DNA of 57,513 bases from Marinobacterium profundum (lineage in GTDB: Bacteria; Pseudomonadota; Gammaproteobacteria; Pseudomonadales; Balneatricaceae), in the NCBI RefSeq assembly GCF_001528745.1, contig NZ_BCNS01000120.1, positions 1-57,513 on the forward strand, given 5' to 3'. The translations under genes and the position numbers were made by a program. The notes beneath the pieces are model-generated. The model was not told the origin of the DNA, did not search any database, and saw nothing but the letters and a program-made list of their open reading frames with translations. This document shows positions 31,146 to 41,804 of this stretch, piece after piece (the stretch's first letter is position 1; the number at the start of each line of letters is the position of its first letter).

Positions 31146-31890
31146 AGTACTGATTTCCAACGATGATGGCGTTTATGCGCCCGGGCTTGCCGCACTGGCC
31201 GAGGCCCTCGCCAAGGTTGCCGAGATTCAGGTGATAGCACCGGATCGCAATCGCAGCGGCGCCAGCAACTCGCTGACGCTTGATCGCCCGCTGGAAGCCC
31301 ATCACCACCACAACGGTTTTATCAGCCTCAACGGCACGCCGACAGACTGTGTGCATATGGGTGTGTCGGGGGTCTTTGGCATGGTGCCGGACCTTGTTGT
31401 GTCCGGTATTAATGCAGGCTCTAACCTGGGTGACGATGTGCTCTATTCGGGCACAGTGGCGGCGGCTACCGAGGGGCGCTCCATGTCATTGCCGCCCATC
31501 GCGGTATCCCTGGCGGGTCATCAGCCTGAACACTACGCCACGGCGGCGGAAGTGGTGGCGAACCTTGTACGGGATATCGCTAGCCTGAATCTTGCACCGC
31601 GCACGGTACTGAACGTCAACGTGCCTGATGTGCCCATGAGCGAGGTCAAGGGCGTGCATGTGACGCGCCTGGGTCATCGTGAAATGGCCTGCGGCCCGGT
31701 GGCCTCGGTGGACCCGCGTGGCTGTACGCGTTATTGGGTCGCCGGTGCTGGGCAGGTTGCTGATCGCGAGCCAGGTACGGACTTCTACGCGGTGGAACAG
31801 GGGTTTGTGTCCATCACGCCGATTCAGATCGACATGACCCAGTATGCTGGCATGGACAGTCTTGCAACCTGGCTAGAGGAGGCGCAGTGA
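31138..31890 (+). CDS. surE: 5-prime/3-prime-nucleotidase SurE
   Basis: The 250-residue product begins [20 protein letters not shown], the SurE metal-binding start (NDD), and contains [15 protein letters not shown] and [20 protein letters not shown]. It is a survival protein with metal-dependent nucleotidase and exopolyphosphatase activity. The ATG at 31138 sits inside the end of truD (8-base overlap). It overlaps pcm by 4 bases. The neighbourhood (pcm, nlpD, rpoS) is the standard stationary-phase cluster. Confidence 0.97.
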   Translation: MIKVLISNDDGVYAPGLAALAEALAKVAEIQVIAPDRNRSGASNSLTLDRPLEAHHHHNGFISLNGTPTDCVHMGVSGVFGMVPDLVVSGINAGSNLGDDVLYSGTVAAATEGRSMSLPPIAVSLAGHQPEHYATAAEVVANLVRDIASLNLAPRTVLNVNVPDVPMSEVKGVHVTRLGHREMACGPVASVDPRGCTRYWVAGAGQVADREPGTDFYAVEQGFVSITPIQIDMTQYAGMDSLATWLEEAQ

Positions 31891-32555
31891 GTGATGTAAA
31901 CCTGCAGGGTATAGGCATGACTTCCAGGCGCACCCGTGAGCGCCTGGTCCAGCGGCTGCGCGAGCAGGGCATCGCCAGCGAGGCGGTGCTGGATGTTATT
32001 CGGGACACGCCGCGGCATATCTTTATCGATGAAGCTCTGGCCCACCGTGCCTATGAAGATACGGCGCTGCCTATCGGTTTTAACCAGACTATTTCCCAGC
32101 CCTACATAGTGGCGCGCATGACCGAGCTGCTGCTCGAAGGTGGCCCCTGTGAGAAGGTGCTGGAAATCGGTACCGGGTCTGGCTACCAGACCGCTGTGCT
32201 GGCGCCACTGGTGGGGCATGTCTACAGCCTTGAGCGTATTCGCCCGCTACAGGAAAAGGCGCGCAAGCGCATGAGCCTGCTGAAGCTGCACAATGCGCAG
32301 TTACGTCACAGTGATGGTGGCATGGGCTGGCCTGCCCAGGCGCCCTTTGATGGCATTTTGGTGACCGCGGCTCCGGAGGTGGTTCCCGATGAGTTGCTGA
32401 TGCAGCTGGCTATCGGTGGACGTTTGGTGATCCCCGTGGGTGGCAGCGGCGGGCAGAAACTCAAGCGCATCCGTCGTACCGGTGAGAACCAGTTCGAGAC
32501 TCAGGAACTGCTGGCGGTAAAATTCGTACCCCTGGTCAGTGGCACTATTCGTTAA
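31887..32555 (+). CDS. pcm: Protein-L-isoaspartate O-methyltransferase
   Basis: A 222-residue SAM methyltransferase. Motif I is [18 protein letters not shown] (about 90-107), preceded by the PCMT-specific [12 protein letters not shown] segment and followed by [15 protein letters not shown]. It repairs isoaspartyl damage in proteins. GTG start at 31887 overlaps the surE stop by 4 bases. Confidence 0.96.
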   Translation: MSDVNLQGIGMTSRRTRERLVQRLREQGIASEAVLDVIRDTPRHIFIDEALAHRAYEDTALPIGFNQTISQPYIVARMTELLLEGGPCEKVLEIGTGSGYQTAVLAPLVGHVYSLERIRPLQEKARKRMSLLKLHNAQLRHSDGGMGWPAQAPFDGILVTAAPEVVPDELLMQLAIGGRLVIPVGGSGGQKLKRIRRTGENQFETQELLAVKFVPLVSGTIR

Positions 32556-32565
32556 GGAATCAAGC

Positions 32566-33507
32566 ATGAAACAGTCGCGTAATGGGTTTCAATACCTGTT
32601 GCTGGCCGTAAAGGGAATGTTGATGGGAGCGGCCGATGCCGTTCCGGGTGTATCCGGCGGGACCATCGCCTTCATTACCGGTATTTACGAAGAACTTATC
32701 CATTCACTGCGCAGTTTTGATATGGCTGCGCTACGACTGCTGTTTACCCGTGGGCCGGCAGCGGCCTGGCAGCATGTGAACGGCACCTTCTTACTGGTGT
32801 TGTTTGGCGGTATTCTGCTGAGCTTGCTGAGTCTGTCGCGGTTGGTGCTGTTTCTGCTTGAAACTCATGCACCGCTGCTATGGTCGTTTTTCTTTGGTCT
32901 GATAGTCGCGTCCATGTGGAGCCTGTGTCGTGCGGTGCCCAAATGGCACAGCAGCGTGCTGGTGTCCTTTGCTACAGGCGCCGTGGTTGCTTACGCTGTG
33001 ACCCAGTTGACGCCCTCTGCGTTGGAAGCCACGCCGCTGTTTGTATTTTTCAGCGGCATGATTGCCATCTGCGCCATGATTCTGCCGGGTATCTCCGGCA
33101 GTTTCATTCTGTTGCTGCTGGGCATGTATACGCCGATCATGCAGGCCGTTATAGGGTTGCAGTTTCTGACTCTGGGGCTCTTTGGTGCTGGCTGCGCCAT
33201 AGGGTTACTGACATTTTCCCGCGTGCTGGACTGGGCCTTTTCCCATCACCGCACAACCACACTAGCGCTGCTGGGGGGCTTTATGCTTGGCTCCCTCGGT
33301 AAGGTGTGGCCCTGGAAATACACCACTGCTTATGCCATTAACCGCCACGGTGGTGAAGTGCCGCTGGTGCAGGAAAATGTGATGCCAGCCAGCTTTGAAA
33401 TGCTCACAGGGCAGGATCCAGGGCTGATCGCAGCGCTTGGCCTGATGCTTCTTGGAGTGGTGCTGGTGCTGTTGATGGACCGGGTTGGGCGGGCAAACCG
33501 ACCATGA
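32566..33507 (+). CDS. popT: DUF368 membrane protein, PopT-type undecaprenyl-phosphate translocase
   Basis: A 313-residue polytopic membrane protein with about nine hydrophobic segments. It has two related motifs, ADAVPGVSGGTIAFITGIYE near the N terminus and MILPGISGSFILLLLGMY in the second half, the internal repeat of the DUF368 family. Family members (PopT) have been shown to return undecaprenyl phosphate across the inner membrane, with most importance in alkaline or sodium-rich settings, which would suit a marine cell. It is placed between pcm and nlpD, 10 bases after pcm. The start ATG 32566 has AAGGAA ahead. Function is assigned by family only. Confidence 0.8.
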   Translation: MKQSRNGFQYLLLAVKGMLMGAADAVPGVSGGTIAFITGIYEELIHSLRSFDMAALRLLFTRGPAAAWQHVNGTFLLVLFGGILLSLLSLSRLVLFLLETHAPLLWSFFFGLIVASMWSLCRAVPKWHSSVLVSFATGAVVAYAVTQLTPSALEATPLFVFFSGMIAICAMILPGISGSFILLLLGMYTPIMQAVIGLQFLTLGLFGAGCAIGLLTFSRVLDWAFSHHRTTTLALLGGFMLGSLGKVWPWKYTTAYAINRHGGEVPLVQENVMPASFEMLTGQDPGLIAALGLMLLGVVLVLLMDRVGRANRP

Positions 33508-33524
33508 AGCGCTAGGGGCTTGCC

Positions 33525-34391
33525 GTGACTCAGGGAATGGGAAAGTGTGTTCTTGTTCTGATTGTCATTTTCGGGCTTGCTGCCTGTAGCGGCGGCTATG
33601 CGCCTGTGTCAGAGCGCTCCATCAACAGCAGCACGGCCAAAAGCAATAGTCGCCCGTTGCCTGAATCCGGCTCTTACAGGGTGCGAAAGGGCGATACCCT
33701 TTATTCCATCGCCTGGCGTTATAGCCTGGATTATCGCGAGCTGGCCCGCCTCAATAATATAGATTCACGTTACCGCATCTATCCAGGTCAGGCGCTGCGC
33801 CTGCAATTCGGACAGCCCGCTGTCACTAAAACATCACCGGTCAGGGCTAGTCTGCCTCTGGTAGTGACACCCCTTAATGGTCGTGTTGATGGCAGTGATA
33901 GTGCTGGCAGTGTTGCTGTACAGGCGAACGCCAATGGCGGCAACAACGCCCCAGTGCAGGAAAACCCCCGTGCGCCGGCTGCCCCGGTGCCTGCACCCGC
34001 CAAGCCTCAGGTTGTACCGACGCAGACGCTAAGCTGGCGCTGGCCAGCGGAAGGGCCGCTGCTGAACGGGTTTTCCAGTACCGCTACCAAAGGTATTAAC
34101 ATTGCCGGCAAGGCGGGCGACCCGGTGATTGCGGCGGGTCCAGGGCGGGTGGTTTACGCCGGTGATGGCCTGCGCGGTTATGGAATTCTGGTGATCATAA
34201 ATCACAATCAGGAGTTCCTAAGTGCCTATGCGCATAACAGTCGCGTATTCGTCAAAGAAAATGATATGGTTAACGGCGGTGACAAAATCGCCGAAGTAGG
34301 TAGCAGCGGAGCTGCCAGGGATATGCTCCATTTCGAGATTAGACGAGATGGACAGCCGGTCGATCCGTTGCGGTACCTGCCCAAACGTTAG
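33525..34391 (+). CDS. nlpD: NlpD-type lipoprotein with LysM and degenerate LytM domains
   Basis: The 288-residue product is a lipoprotein (lipobox LAAC, Cys21). A LysM domain (about 49-95, [16 protein letters not shown]) binds peptidoglycan; a Pro/Ala-rich linker (about 100-165) precedes an M23 LytM domain (about 170-288). In that domain the metal-binding HxxxD is replaced ([11 protein letters not shown]), as in NlpD/EnvC, so it should activate amidases such as AmiC rather than cut cell wall itself. GTG start at 33525. The promoter for rpoS usually lies within nlpD. Confidence 0.93.
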   Translation: MTQGMGKCVLVLIVIFGLAACSGGYAPVSERSINSSTAKSNSRPLPESGSYRVRKGDTLYSIAWRYSLDYRELARLNNIDSRYRIYPGQALRLQFGQPAVTKTSPVRASLPLVVTPLNGRVDGSDSAGSVAVQANANGGNNAPVQENPRAPAAPVPAPAKPQVVPTQTLSWRWPAEGPLLNGFSSTATKGINIAGKAGDPVIAAGPGRVVYAGDGLRGYGILVIINHNQEFLSAYAHNSRVFVKENDMVNGGDKIAEVGSSGAARDMLHFEIRRDGQPVDPLRYLPKR

Positions 34392-34438
34392 AACATAATA
34401 AGAAATATCGGTGCCTGTCTGGCGGTGAGGTTGGGTGT

Positions 34439-35476
34439 ATGGAAAACGTTAATAACAAGGATTATGACGTGCCTGAAGACGTTTTTGAGCGGGGTTTTGA
34501 AAGCGGTAATTCCAATGACGACGATGCGGACTCCAATGACACTGAAGTGTCGGCGGCGGATAGCGGAGACGACAAGGAACCTGCATTTCTGAACAGTGGA
34601 CGCGGGCGCGGTAGCCTCGCACACAAGGACCTGATGAACGCTAAATCGCTGGATGCGACGCAGCTTTATCTCAATGAAATCGGCTTCTCGCCATTACTGA
34701 CGGCGGAGGAAGAGGTATATTTTTCCCGTCTCGCGCTCAAGGGTTGTGAGAAATCCCGCAAGCGCATGATCGAGAGTAACTTGCGGCTGGTGGTTAAGAT
34801 CGCCCGGCGTTATCTGAATCGAGGCCTGTCTCTGCTGGATCTGATCGAAGAGGGCAACCTGGGTCTGATTCGTGCGGTAGAGAAATTTGATCCCGAGCGT
34901 GGCTTCAGGTTCTCGACCTATGCCACCTGGTGGATTCGCCAGACTATTGAGCGCGCCATCATGAACCAGACGCGCACCATTCGTCTGCCTATTCATGTGG
35001 TCAAGGAGCTCAATGTCTATCTGCGGGTAGCGCGTGAACTGGCCCAGAAGCTGGATCATGAGCCCACCGCCGAGGAAATCGCCGCCAAGGTCGACAAGCC
35101 GGTGGAAACGGTGGAGCGGATGCTTGGCCTCAACGAGCGTATCAGCTCGGTGGATATCCCGGTGGGCAAGGACTACGACAAATCCTTGCTGGACACCATT
35201 CCTGATCAGGAAAACTCTGATCCAGCCACGCTGCTGCAAAGCACCAATATCAGCGGCAACCTCGAGAAATGGCTCAATGCGCTGCCCGACAAGCATGCTG
35301 AAGTGCTGTCGCGACGTTTTGGTCTGCGAGGCTACGAAATGAGCACGCTGGAACAGGTGGGCAGTGAGATCGGGCTGACCCGCGAGCGGGTAAGGCAGAT
35401 CCAGGTCGAGGCATTGCGCAAGTTGCGTGAGATCGTCGAGAAGAACGGTCTTACCGGCGAAGATTTGCTGAAGTAA
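34439..35476 (+). CDS. rpoS: RNA polymerase sigma factor RpoS
   Basis: A 345-residue group 2 sigma-70 factor. After an acidic N-terminal region (about 1-60, many Asp/Ser) it has [21 protein letters not shown] (region 1.2), [20 protein letters not shown] (2.3-2.4), [15 protein letters not shown] (3.0) and the region 4 helix-turn-helix [20 protein letters not shown]. It drives the general stress and stationary-phase programme. It lies 47 bases after nlpD and is closed by a strong bidirectional terminator. The acidic N-terminal stretch is somewhat longer than in E. coli. Confidence 0.97.
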   Translation: MENVNNKDYDVPEDVFERGFESGNSNDDDADSNDTEVSAADSGDDKEPAFLNSGRGRGSLAHKDLMNAKSLDATQLYLNEIGFSPLLTAEEEVYFSRLALKGCEKSRKRMIESNLRLVVKIARRYLNRGLSLLDLIEEGNLGLIRAVEKFDPERGFRFSTYATWWIRQTIERAIMNQTRTIRLPIHVVKELNVYLRVARELAQKLDHEPTAEEIAAKVDKPVETVERMLGLNERISSVDIPVGKDYDKSLLDTIPDQENSDPATLLQSTNISGNLEKWLNALPDKHAEVLSRRFGLRGYEMSTLEQVGSEIGLTRERVRQIQVEALRKLREIVEKNGLTGEDLLK

Positions 35477-35488
35477 GAGGCCGAGGCG

Positions 35489-35509
35489 CAAGGTTCAAGG
35501 TTCAAGGTT
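35489..35509. repeat. Three perfect 7-bp tandem repeats after rpoS
   Basis: CAAGGTT is repeated three times in a row just after the rpoS stop and before its terminator. Small slippage-type repeat in untranslated sequence. Confidence 0.7.
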
Positions 35510-35546
35510 CAAAGAGCAAGATTCTCGGCGCAAAGTGCCGAGGCAT

Positions 35547-35587
35547 AAAAAGCGGGAAATGGGCTCAATGCCATTTCCCGCTTTTTT
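35547..35587. terminator. Bidirectional terminator between rpoS and fdxA
   Basis: A perfect 16-bp stem (AAAAAGCGGGAAATGG with CCATTTCCCGCTTTTT) and an 8-base loop, with A-run and T-run on the two sides. It serves rpoS on the plus strand and fdxA on the minus strand. Confidence 0.92.
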
Positions 35588-35614
35588 ATATCTGACAAAA
35601 GCATCCGGATGAGT

Positions 35615-35938
35615 TTAGCGTTCCAGCAGCTTTAGTTTGTCAGGTTTGCCGTTCCAGTCATCGGCATCCGCAGGTGCGGCTTTTTTCAGCGAGATATTGG
35701 GCCAGATCTCCGCCAGGTCTGCGTTGAGTTCCACATAAATCTGCTGCTCGTCGCTCAGGTCGTCATCCTGCAGAATCGCATCGGCCGGGCATTCCGGCTC
35801 GCAAAGGCCGCAGTCGATGCACTCATCCGGGTGTATCACCAGAAAATTGGGCCCTTCATAAAAACAGTCAACGGGACAGACCTCGACGCAGTCCGTGAAT
35901 TTACACTTGATACAGTTCTCGGTTACGACAAAAGTCAT
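35615..35938 (-). CDS. fdxA: Seven-iron ferredoxin FdxA
   Basis: A 107-residue ferredoxin starting [17 protein letters not shown]. The cysteine pattern [17 protein letters not shown] and [12 protein letters not shown] matches the 3Fe-4S plus 4Fe-4S Azotobacter-type FdxA, with the C-terminal helical tail. The ATG at 35938 is preceded by GGAGG. It is placed between mutS and rpoS as in Pseudomonas. The electron partner is unknown. Confidence 0.95.
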   Translation of the reverse strand: MTFVVTENCIKCKFTDCVEVCPVDCFYEGPNFLVIHPDECIDCGLCEPECPADAILQDDDLSDEQQIYVELNADLAEIWPNISLKKAAPADADDWNGKPDKLKLLER

Positions 35939-36023
35939 GCTTGGACCTCCCGTGGCAGATTGGCCTGCTAGTGGCTGACAGTATAGATCACCCCGTGCGC
36001 ACAGCGGCCACGGGGTACTGGGC

Positions 36024-38606
36024 TCAGGCGCCGGCCAGGGTTCTGAGCTGATAGAGCATTTCCAGGGCTTCACGTGGACTGAGATCGTCCGGATTCAGCG
36101 TCTGCAGGCGTTCGATGGCCGGGTTGGGCGCTGGTGCCGCGAACATGTCGTTCTGCACCGGGGCGTTTTTCTGCGTCTGGCGCTGCTGCAGCTGGTTCGA
36201 TTCCTTTTCCAGGCTGATCAGGGTATTGCGGGCCTGCTGAATCACCTTGCGGGGAATACCCGCCAGCTGAGCTACCTGCAGCCCGTAACTCTGGCTGGCG
36301 GGTCCTTCACGTACTTCGTGCATGAAAACGATATGGTCGTTATGTTCCACGGCGGTGAGGTGCACATTAAACACCCCGGCAGATTGCTCCGGCATGGCGG
36401 TCAATTCGAAGTAATGGGTCGCGAACAGCGTCAGCGCCTTCACCTCGCCAACCAGATGGCGGGCACAGGCCCAGGCCAGCGACAGACCGTCGAAGGTACT
36501 GGTACCGCGGCCCACCTCATCCATCAGCACCAGGCTGCGATGCGTGGCGTTATGCAGGATGTTGGCGGTTTCGGTCATTTCGACCATAAAGGTGGAGCGC
36601 CCACCGGCCAGGTCATCGGAGGAGCCCATACGGGTGAAAATGCGATCGACAATACCGATGCGAGCCGATACTGCGGGTACATAGCTGCCGATATGGGCCA
36701 GCAGCGTGATAAGTGCAGCCTGGCGCATATAAGTGGATTTACCGCCCATGTTGGGGCCGGTAATGATCAGCATGCGCCGCTCGGGATTCAGTTGCAGGTC
36801 GTTGGCAACAAAAGGATCGTCCATCACGGCTTCAACCACCGGGTGGCGACCCCCTTCGATATGCAGGCCGGGTTCTTCCACCAGTTGTGGCGCACTGAAG
36901 TTCAGGCTCAGAGCCCGCTCGGCCAGGTTTGTCAGCACATCAAGTTCGGCGATGGCGGCGGCCGAGTCCTGCAGTGGTGCCAGCTGTTCGGCCAGGGTTT
37001 CGATCAGTTCCTCGTAGAGTCCCTTTTCCCGTGCCAGAGCACGGCTTCTGGCGCTCAGCGCCTTGTCCTCGAACTCCTTCAGCTCGGGAGTGATAAAGCG
37101 CTCCGCATTTTTCAGCGTTTGGCGGCGTATATAGTCGACCGGCACATCCTTGGCCTGGGACTTGGATACTTCGATAAAGTAGCCGTGCACCCGGTTATAG
37201 CCGACCTTCAGGGTGCTTATGCCGGTGGCTTCGCGCTCCCGCGTCTCAATCTTCACCAGGTAGTCGCCGGCATTCTCGCTGATGGCGCGCAGTTCATCGA
37301 GTTCGCTGTCGTAACCCTCGGCAATCACGCCGCCATCACGGATGACTACTGGTGGATTGTCGATAATGGCACGCTGCAGCACTTCGGCCAGCTGCGGAAA
37401 TTCGCTGATCTGCAGTGCAAGTTCGGTGATATGAGCGCAGTCGTCGGTACGGATCTGCTGTTGCAGTCCTGGCAGAACGCCGAGCGCGTGTTTGAGTCGT
37501 TCCAGATCCCGCGGGCGGGCCGAGCGCAGCGCGATGCGTGACAGTATGCGTTCGATATCGCCGATCTGCTTGAGTTGCGGGCCAAGGTCCTCGTGGCGAT
37601 AATCCTGCTGCAGCCACTGGATCGATTGCTGGCGCGCCAGCAGGGTGTTGCGACAGCGCAGCGGGCGATTCAGCCAGCGTCGCAGCATGCGACTGCCCAT
37701 GGGGGTGCGTGCCTGATCCATCACCGCCGCCAGAGTATTCTCGCGTCCGCCGGCCAGGTTCAGGTCTATTTCCAGATTACGCCTGGTGGCGGCATCCAGC
37801 AGCACGCTGTCGTTCTGCTGTTCAACCTGGATGCGGCGAATATGGGGCAGGGTGCCGCGCTGGGTATCGCGGGCGTACTGCAGCAGGCAGCCCGCCGCCG
37901 CCAGTGCCACCGGCAAATGATCGCAGCCAAAGCCGGACAGGTCGTGGGTGTTGAATTGCTGGCACAGCAGGCGCTCGGCCGTATCCAGCTCAAAATTCCA
38001 CGGCGCCTGGGGGCGCTGGCCGGGGCGTTTTTCCAGCAGCGCGGCCAGGGTGCTTTCCTCGTTGTACAGAATCTCGGCGGGCTTGAGGCGTTCCAGTTCG
38101 GCCCGCAGGCTGTCATCGTCACCGACCTGCATCAGGCTGAAGCGGCCGGCGCTCATGTCCAGAATCGCCAGGCCAATCGCGGATTCCCGCTTTTCCAGCG
38201 CAACGATGAGGTTATCGCGATGTTCATCCAGCAACGATTCGTCGGTGAGTGTGCCCGGAGTGACGATGCGCATGACCTTGCGCTCCACCGGCCCCTTGCT
38301 GGTGGCCGGATCCCCGACCTGTTCGCAAATGGCCACCGACTCGCCGGCCCGCACGATCTTGGCGATATAGCCGTCGGCAGCGTGGTACGGAATGCCCGCC
38401 ATGGGAATCGGATTGCCGCCGGACTTGCCCCTGGCGGTCAGCGAGATGCCGAGCAGCTCAGATGCCTTGCGAGCATCGTCGTGGAAAAGCTCGTAAAAAT
38501 CGCCCATGCGATAGAACAGCAGCTGATCCGGATGGTCTGCCTTGAGACGCAAATACTGCTGCATCATGGGTGTGTTCTGGTCGAGATTGCCGGGCTGAAT
38601 GCTCAT
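36024..38606 (-). CDS. mutS: DNA mismatch repair protein MutS
   Basis: The 860-residue product contains the mismatch-reading motif [11 protein letters not shown] (Phe-x-Glu), the connector, lever and clamp domains, and the ATPase with Walker [14 protein letters not shown] and [18 protein letters not shown], then the helix-turn-helix and C-terminal helices. It recognises mispairs with MutL. The ATG at 38606 matches the E. coli N terminus ([17 protein letters not shown]). An in-frame start 72 bases upstream is possible but adds a non-conserved tail. No strong ribosome binding site is seen. cinA/recA are not adjacent. The 289 bases upstream (38607-38895) show no gene. Confidence 0.96.
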   Translation of the reverse strand: MSIQPGNLDQNTPMMQQYLRLKADHPDQLLFYRMGDFYELFHDDARKASELLGISLTARGKSGGNPIPMAGIPYHAADGYIAKIVRAGESVAICEQVGDPATSKGPVERKVMRIVTPGTLTDESLLDEHRDNLIVALEKRESAIGLAILDMSAGRFSLMQVGDDDSLRAELERLKPAEILYNEESTLAALLEKRPGQRPQAPWNFELDTAERLLCQQFNTHDLSGFGCDHLPVALAAAGCLLQYARDTQRGTLPHIRRIQVEQQNDSVLLDAATRRNLEIDLNLAGGRENTLAAVMDQARTPMGSRMLRRWLNRPLRCRNTLLARQQSIQWLQQDYRHEDLGPQLKQIGDIERILSRIALRSARPRDLERLKHALGVLPGLQQQIRTDDCAHITELALQISEFPQLAEVLQRAIIDNPPVVIRDGGVIAEGYDSELDELRAISENAGDYLVKIETREREATGISTLKVGYNRVHGYFIEVSKSQAKDVPVDYIRRQTLKNAERFITPELKEFEDKALSARSRALAREKGLYEELIETLAEQLAPLQDSAAAIAELDVLTNLAERALSLNFSAPQLVEEPGLHIEGGRHPVVEAVMDDPFVANDLQLNPERRMLIITGPNMGGKSTYMRQAALITLLAHIGSYVPAVSARIGIVDRIFTRMGSSDDLAGGRSTFMVEMTETANILHNATHRSLVLMDEVGRGTSTFDGLSLAWACARHLVGEVKALTLFATHYFELTAMPEQSAGVFNVHLTAVEHNDHIVFMHEVREGPASQSYGLQVAQLAGIPRKVIQQARNTLISLEKESNQLQQRQTQKNAPVQNDMFAAPAPNPAIERLQTLNPDDLSPREALEMLYQLRTLAGA

Positions 38607-38895
38607 GGGGATAGTCGTGGCCTGGGTTGAACCCTCAGGCCGTGCAGGGCCTGAGTTGCTGGAAGAACGATGGGCCACGCATTTTACGTGATTCGGCGCG
38701 CGATTCGAAGCGAAGCGGTGATTCAGAAGCTGTGATCACGCCAAGGCTTACCTCGGAATGGTGGATACTGGAGCGCTGGGAATATGTTTTGTCCGCCATG
38801 CAGGGCACATCTCGCCGTTCGGCAGATCCGCCTGAGTGGGCGGGGATGGTGGTCGTCCGTCGGGTTTAAAGTGGCTATTGGAAAATATGATTTTG

Positions 38896-39549
38896 CTAAG
38901 AGCGAAACGGGTCCATCTGTGCCTTGGTGAACGCTTGCAGGTATTGCATGAGTTCGGCGGAGGCATTGACCGCAGTTTCTGCATCCTGGCTTACGAGGGC
39001 CTGCATCTGGCGGATATAGAGTCTGGTGGCGAAGGCTTGATCTTGGTCGGTTGCATAGTAACACCAGAATCGGCGGGACAGCCCCTGGGTTGTCTTGATG
39101 GAGGCGAGAATGAACTCGTTTTTAGAGGACTGGGCCAGCAAGTTGTGCATTTGCCGCAGCAGGGCCATAAAACCCTGGCGGTCGTGGCTTTCGACGGCTT
39201 CAAGTCCTTTGATGATCTCACGGATCCGCTGCTTTTCCTCTTCGAGAATCCGCTCGACTGCTTTTTCGATGCACAGACGCTCAATCAGGGCCCGCGGTTC
39301 CAGCAGCTTGAGCATGGTCATGGGGTTGAGTTCCGGGATGACCACGCCTGCACGGGAGAGGCGAACCAGGTTTTCGTTGGCGAGGCGCATCAGGGCTTCG
39401 CGAACTGGGGTTCGGCCGAGTCCGACGAAATCACTGATTTCGGTTTCGGTCATTACCAGGCCAGGCTCCAGGCGGCAATCGATGATTGCCGCTTCCAGTT
39501 CATCGTGGGCGATCTCGGCTTTGGTGCGCTTGTCTAGGGAATTTGGCAT
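38896..39549 (-). CDS. GntR/FadR-type transcriptional regulator (FCD domain)
   Basis: A 217-residue regulator: winged helix-turn-helix (about 8-75, with ETEISDFVGLGRTPVREALMR) and an FCD ligand domain (about 85-205). It overlaps the end of the upstream enolase-superfamily gene by 16 bases, so it is the last gene of cluster 1 and likely controls it. FCD regulators usually bind small carboxylic or sugar acids and repress until ligand arrives. A 26-base near-palindrome beside the cluster promoter at 44.8 kb is the candidate target. Ligand unknown. Confidence 0.85.
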   Translation of the reverse strand: MPNSLDKRTKAEIAHDELEAAIIDCRLEPGLVMTETEISDFVGLGRTPVREALMRLANENLVRLSRAGVVIPELNPMTMLKLLEPRALIERLCIEKAVERILEEEKQRIREIIKGLEAVESHDRQGFMALLRQMHNLLAQSSKNEFILASIKTTQGLSRRFWCYYATDQDQAFATRLYIRQMQALVSQDAETAVNASAELMQYLQAFTKAQMDPFRS

Positions 39550-40670
39550 GCGCGGATTATATCCCAATTCAGCTCCAGGCCGAGTCCAAACTGCTCCTTA
39601 TCTATGGCAATCATGCCGTTATCATCGATACGCAGTGGGTTTCTTACCAGTGCATTGCGCAGCAGCGAGGGGCTGGTGGAGAACTCCAGTGGCTCCACCG
39701 TAGCTTGGGCGCAGAGGAAGTGGGCATTCACCGCCAGGGTAATGTCGGTATTGTATGCATGGGGGATGATCCGCTTGCTGCCCGCCAGGCGATTTTGCAG
39801 CTTCATTACCTCACTTATGCCCCCAAACATGGTGATATCCGGTTGAGCAATATCAAAGGCTTGGGCCGCGATATAGGGTTCGAACTCCTTGCAGGTTGTA
39901 AATCCCAGGTCGCCTACCCCCACAGGGATATCTGTTATCGCCTTGAGCAGACGGTGGTCTTGCAGGTTATCCGGCTCAAAGGGCGCCTCAATCCAGCGGA
40001 AATTCAGCGCCTTGAGGATTTCCAGATAGGGTTCGAGCTGCTCCAGTCGAGTGAACTCCATGGCAACGTCCAGCATCAGCTCTGTATCGTCACCTACCAT
40101 TGATCTTAGCCGCTGGAGGTTGTCGAAGGTTTTACGCCGGTCGCTCCACCAGGGTTCGACGCAAATTTTGATGCGTCGAAAGCCTCGCTCCAGGCAGCGC
40201 TGGATCTGTGGTTCAAACTCATCCGCCTCGGCCGCCATCGGATAAATGGTGGCGTAAACGGGTAACCGCGGATGTTTCAGACCGCCGAAATAATGGTGCA
40301 ATGGCCGTTGCTGGCTGCGGGCGTACAGGTCCCAAAGCGCGATATCCAAAGCGCTGATGGCGTGAAGGGTCACGCCATGGCGACCGTGCCAGCTAGTGCC
40401 TGCATACATTTTTTCCCACAGCCGGCGTGGGTCATCGAGAGTTTCCCCTACCAGCAAACCGGCCAGTCCCTGGGAAAGCTGATTGTAGGAAGGCATATCG
40501 ATCAGTGCCTGGATCACCCGTGGCGGCGAGTCGGTCTCGCCGATGCCGTAGAGACCATTATCACCGTGCACCACGACCAGAACATTCTGGTAGCTGCCTT
40601 CAAATCGTACGTAATTCGCCTGAGGGTCCTGCAGGCAATAGACCTCTACCCTTTCGATTTTTACGCTCAT
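39534..40670 (-). CDS. Mandelate racemase/enolase superfamily enzyme A
   Basis: A 378-residue enolase-superfamily member with an N-terminal capping domain (about 1-125) and a barrel. Visible active-site positions: Lys168 in RRIKICVEP (KxC rather than KxK), Asp201 in LMLDVAM, Glu228 in RWIEAP, Asp254 in GVGDLG and His304 in IIPHAYN. The pattern is nearest the mandelate racemase subgroup, many of which dehydrate acid sugars. The second Lys of KxK is Cys170, so the chemistry may rely on His304. It ends inside the GntR gene and starts directly after enzyme B. Substrate unknown. Confidence 0.8.
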   Translation of the reverse strand: MSVKIERVEVYCLQDPQANYVRFEGSYQNVLVVVHGDNGLYGIGETDSPPRVIQALIDMPSYNQLSQGLAGLLVGETLDDPRRLWEKMYAGTSWHGRHGVTLHAISALDIALWDLYARSQQRPLHHYFGGLKHPRLPVYATIYPMAAEADEFEPQIQRCLERGFRRIKICVEPWWSDRRKTFDNLQRLRSMVGDDTELMLDVAMEFTRLEQLEPYLEILKALNFRWIEAPFEPDNLQDHRLLKAITDIPVGVGDLGFTTCKEFEPYIAAQAFDIAQPDITMFGGISEVMKLQNRLAGSKRIIPHAYNTDITLAVNAHFLCAQATVEPLEFSTSPSLLRNALVRNPLRIDDNGMIAIDKEQFGLGLELNWDIIRACQIP

Positions 40671-41804
40671 TCAGACATCTCGCAGATCAAAGGTACGGCG
40701 TTGGTAGATGAAGGGCTGCAAGGCGTCCCAGTCCAGTTCGACGCCGAGTCCCGGCAGTTCAGTGGGGTGGATATAGCCGTCAGGGTCGGGGCGAAATACC
40801 TGTTTGGCACCTACTTCGTATTTCTCGTAGGGGGCAGCCTGTTCGAAGTAGTCGCAGTTATCGTAGGCCAGCATCAGGTGCAGGTTGGCGGCCTGGGTGA
40901 GGGTATAGCCCCACGACTGCACCTCCGCTTTGAGGCCGCGCTTGCATGTCGCCTCCATCACCCTGGTGGCACCGGTATAGCCGCCGATACTGGTGACATC
41001 GAACCGGCTGCGATCCCAGCAGCCTAGCTCAAGGGCATATTCGATCAGCTGCGGATGCGGCATGGAGTTACCCCCGGCAATCACATCCAGCCGCAGTTCT
41101 GCAGCCAGTTTGCGATAGCCTGCCAAGTCACTGTCGGGCAGGGGTTCCTCAAAGAACTCCCAGTCACATTCATCCAGCAGCTTGCCCATCTCAAGCGCCT
41201 GATCGTAGTTATAGTTGCTGTCTACATCCAGGCTCCAGCCAATCGCAGTGCCGGTGAACTCGGCATGCAGCGCCTTGACCAGGGCCATGTCCTCTGTAAA
41301 GACGCAGCGGGGGTGGATTTTGATGGCGTTAAAGCCCTGCTCCAGCATGCTGTGGCAATAGGCGATATAATCCTCAACTGTTTCCAGTAGCGGACTGGAG
41401 GCATAGGCACGGACCTTGTCCTTGGCGCCGCCGAGCATTTTGTACAGAGGCAGTCCCTGGGATTTGGCCTTGGCGTCATGCAGGGCGATATCGAACAGTG
41501 ACTGCGACAGGTTCTTGAGCGGCACGTAGCGTCCGGCCATATCGGCGGCGATTTCCGCAATGGCGTCAAGGGGTTTTCCGAGCAGGAACGGAGCCATCAG
41601 GCTGGCGCTGTGGAAGGCGGTCTGGTCGAATTCGTGCTCGGTATATGTCGTCAGTCCGGCGATCCCCTGCAGGCCGTTATCAAAGGTGAGCCGTGTAATG
41701 ATCATGGCTTCGCACATGGGACCGAGGTGAGAGGACCAGCTGACTTTCTCGCCGTCGGGACCGACCGCGAAGAGTTCGATGGTTTGCACAATGGGCGCTT
41801 GCAT
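40671..41804 (-). CDS. Mandelate racemase/enolase superfamily enzyme B
   Basis: A 377-residue member of the same superfamily but clearly different from enzyme A. Positions: Lys162-x-His164 in AIKIHPR, Asp193 in SLDVD, Glu219-Glu220 in FFEEPLP. Where the third metal ligand is usual there is GGNSM (Asn246), and VQSWG (Gln297) replaces the common His. These changes make the reaction hard to predict. The ATG at 41804 overlaps the BCCT stop by one base (TGATG), so the two are coupled. An upstream in-frame extension is not supported. Confidence 0.8.
   Translation of the reverse strand: MQAPIVQTIELFAVGPDGEKVSWSSHLGPMCEAMIITRLTFDNGLQGIAGLTTYTEHEFDQTAFHSASLMAPFLLGKPLDAIAEIAADMAGRYVPLKNLSQSLFDIALHDAKAKSQGLPLYKMLGGAKDKVRAYASSPLLETVEDYIAYCHSMLEQGFNAIKIHPRCVFTEDMALVKALHAEFTGTAIGWSLDVDSNYNYDQALEMGKLLDECDWEFFEEPLPDSDLAGYRKLAAELRLDVIAGGNSMPHPQLIEYALELGCWDRSRFDVTSIGGYTGATRVMEATCKRGLKAEVQSWGYTLTQAANLHLMLAYDNCDYFEQAAPYEKYEVGAKQVFRPDPDGYIHPTELPGLGVELDWDALQPFIYQRRTFDLRDV

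Noticed and set aside
34439-34620. Acidic N-terminal part of RpoS as a separate small gene
   Set aside because: It is continuous and in frame with the sigma domains and fits the variable region 1.1.
36318-38630. Two long plus-strand frames over mutS
   Set aside because: Antisense to an intact MutS; composition typical of shadow frames.
38607-38895. Search for a gene between mutS and the GntR gene
   Set aside because: Only short frames with no start signal or recognisable sequence; probably mutS promoter region.
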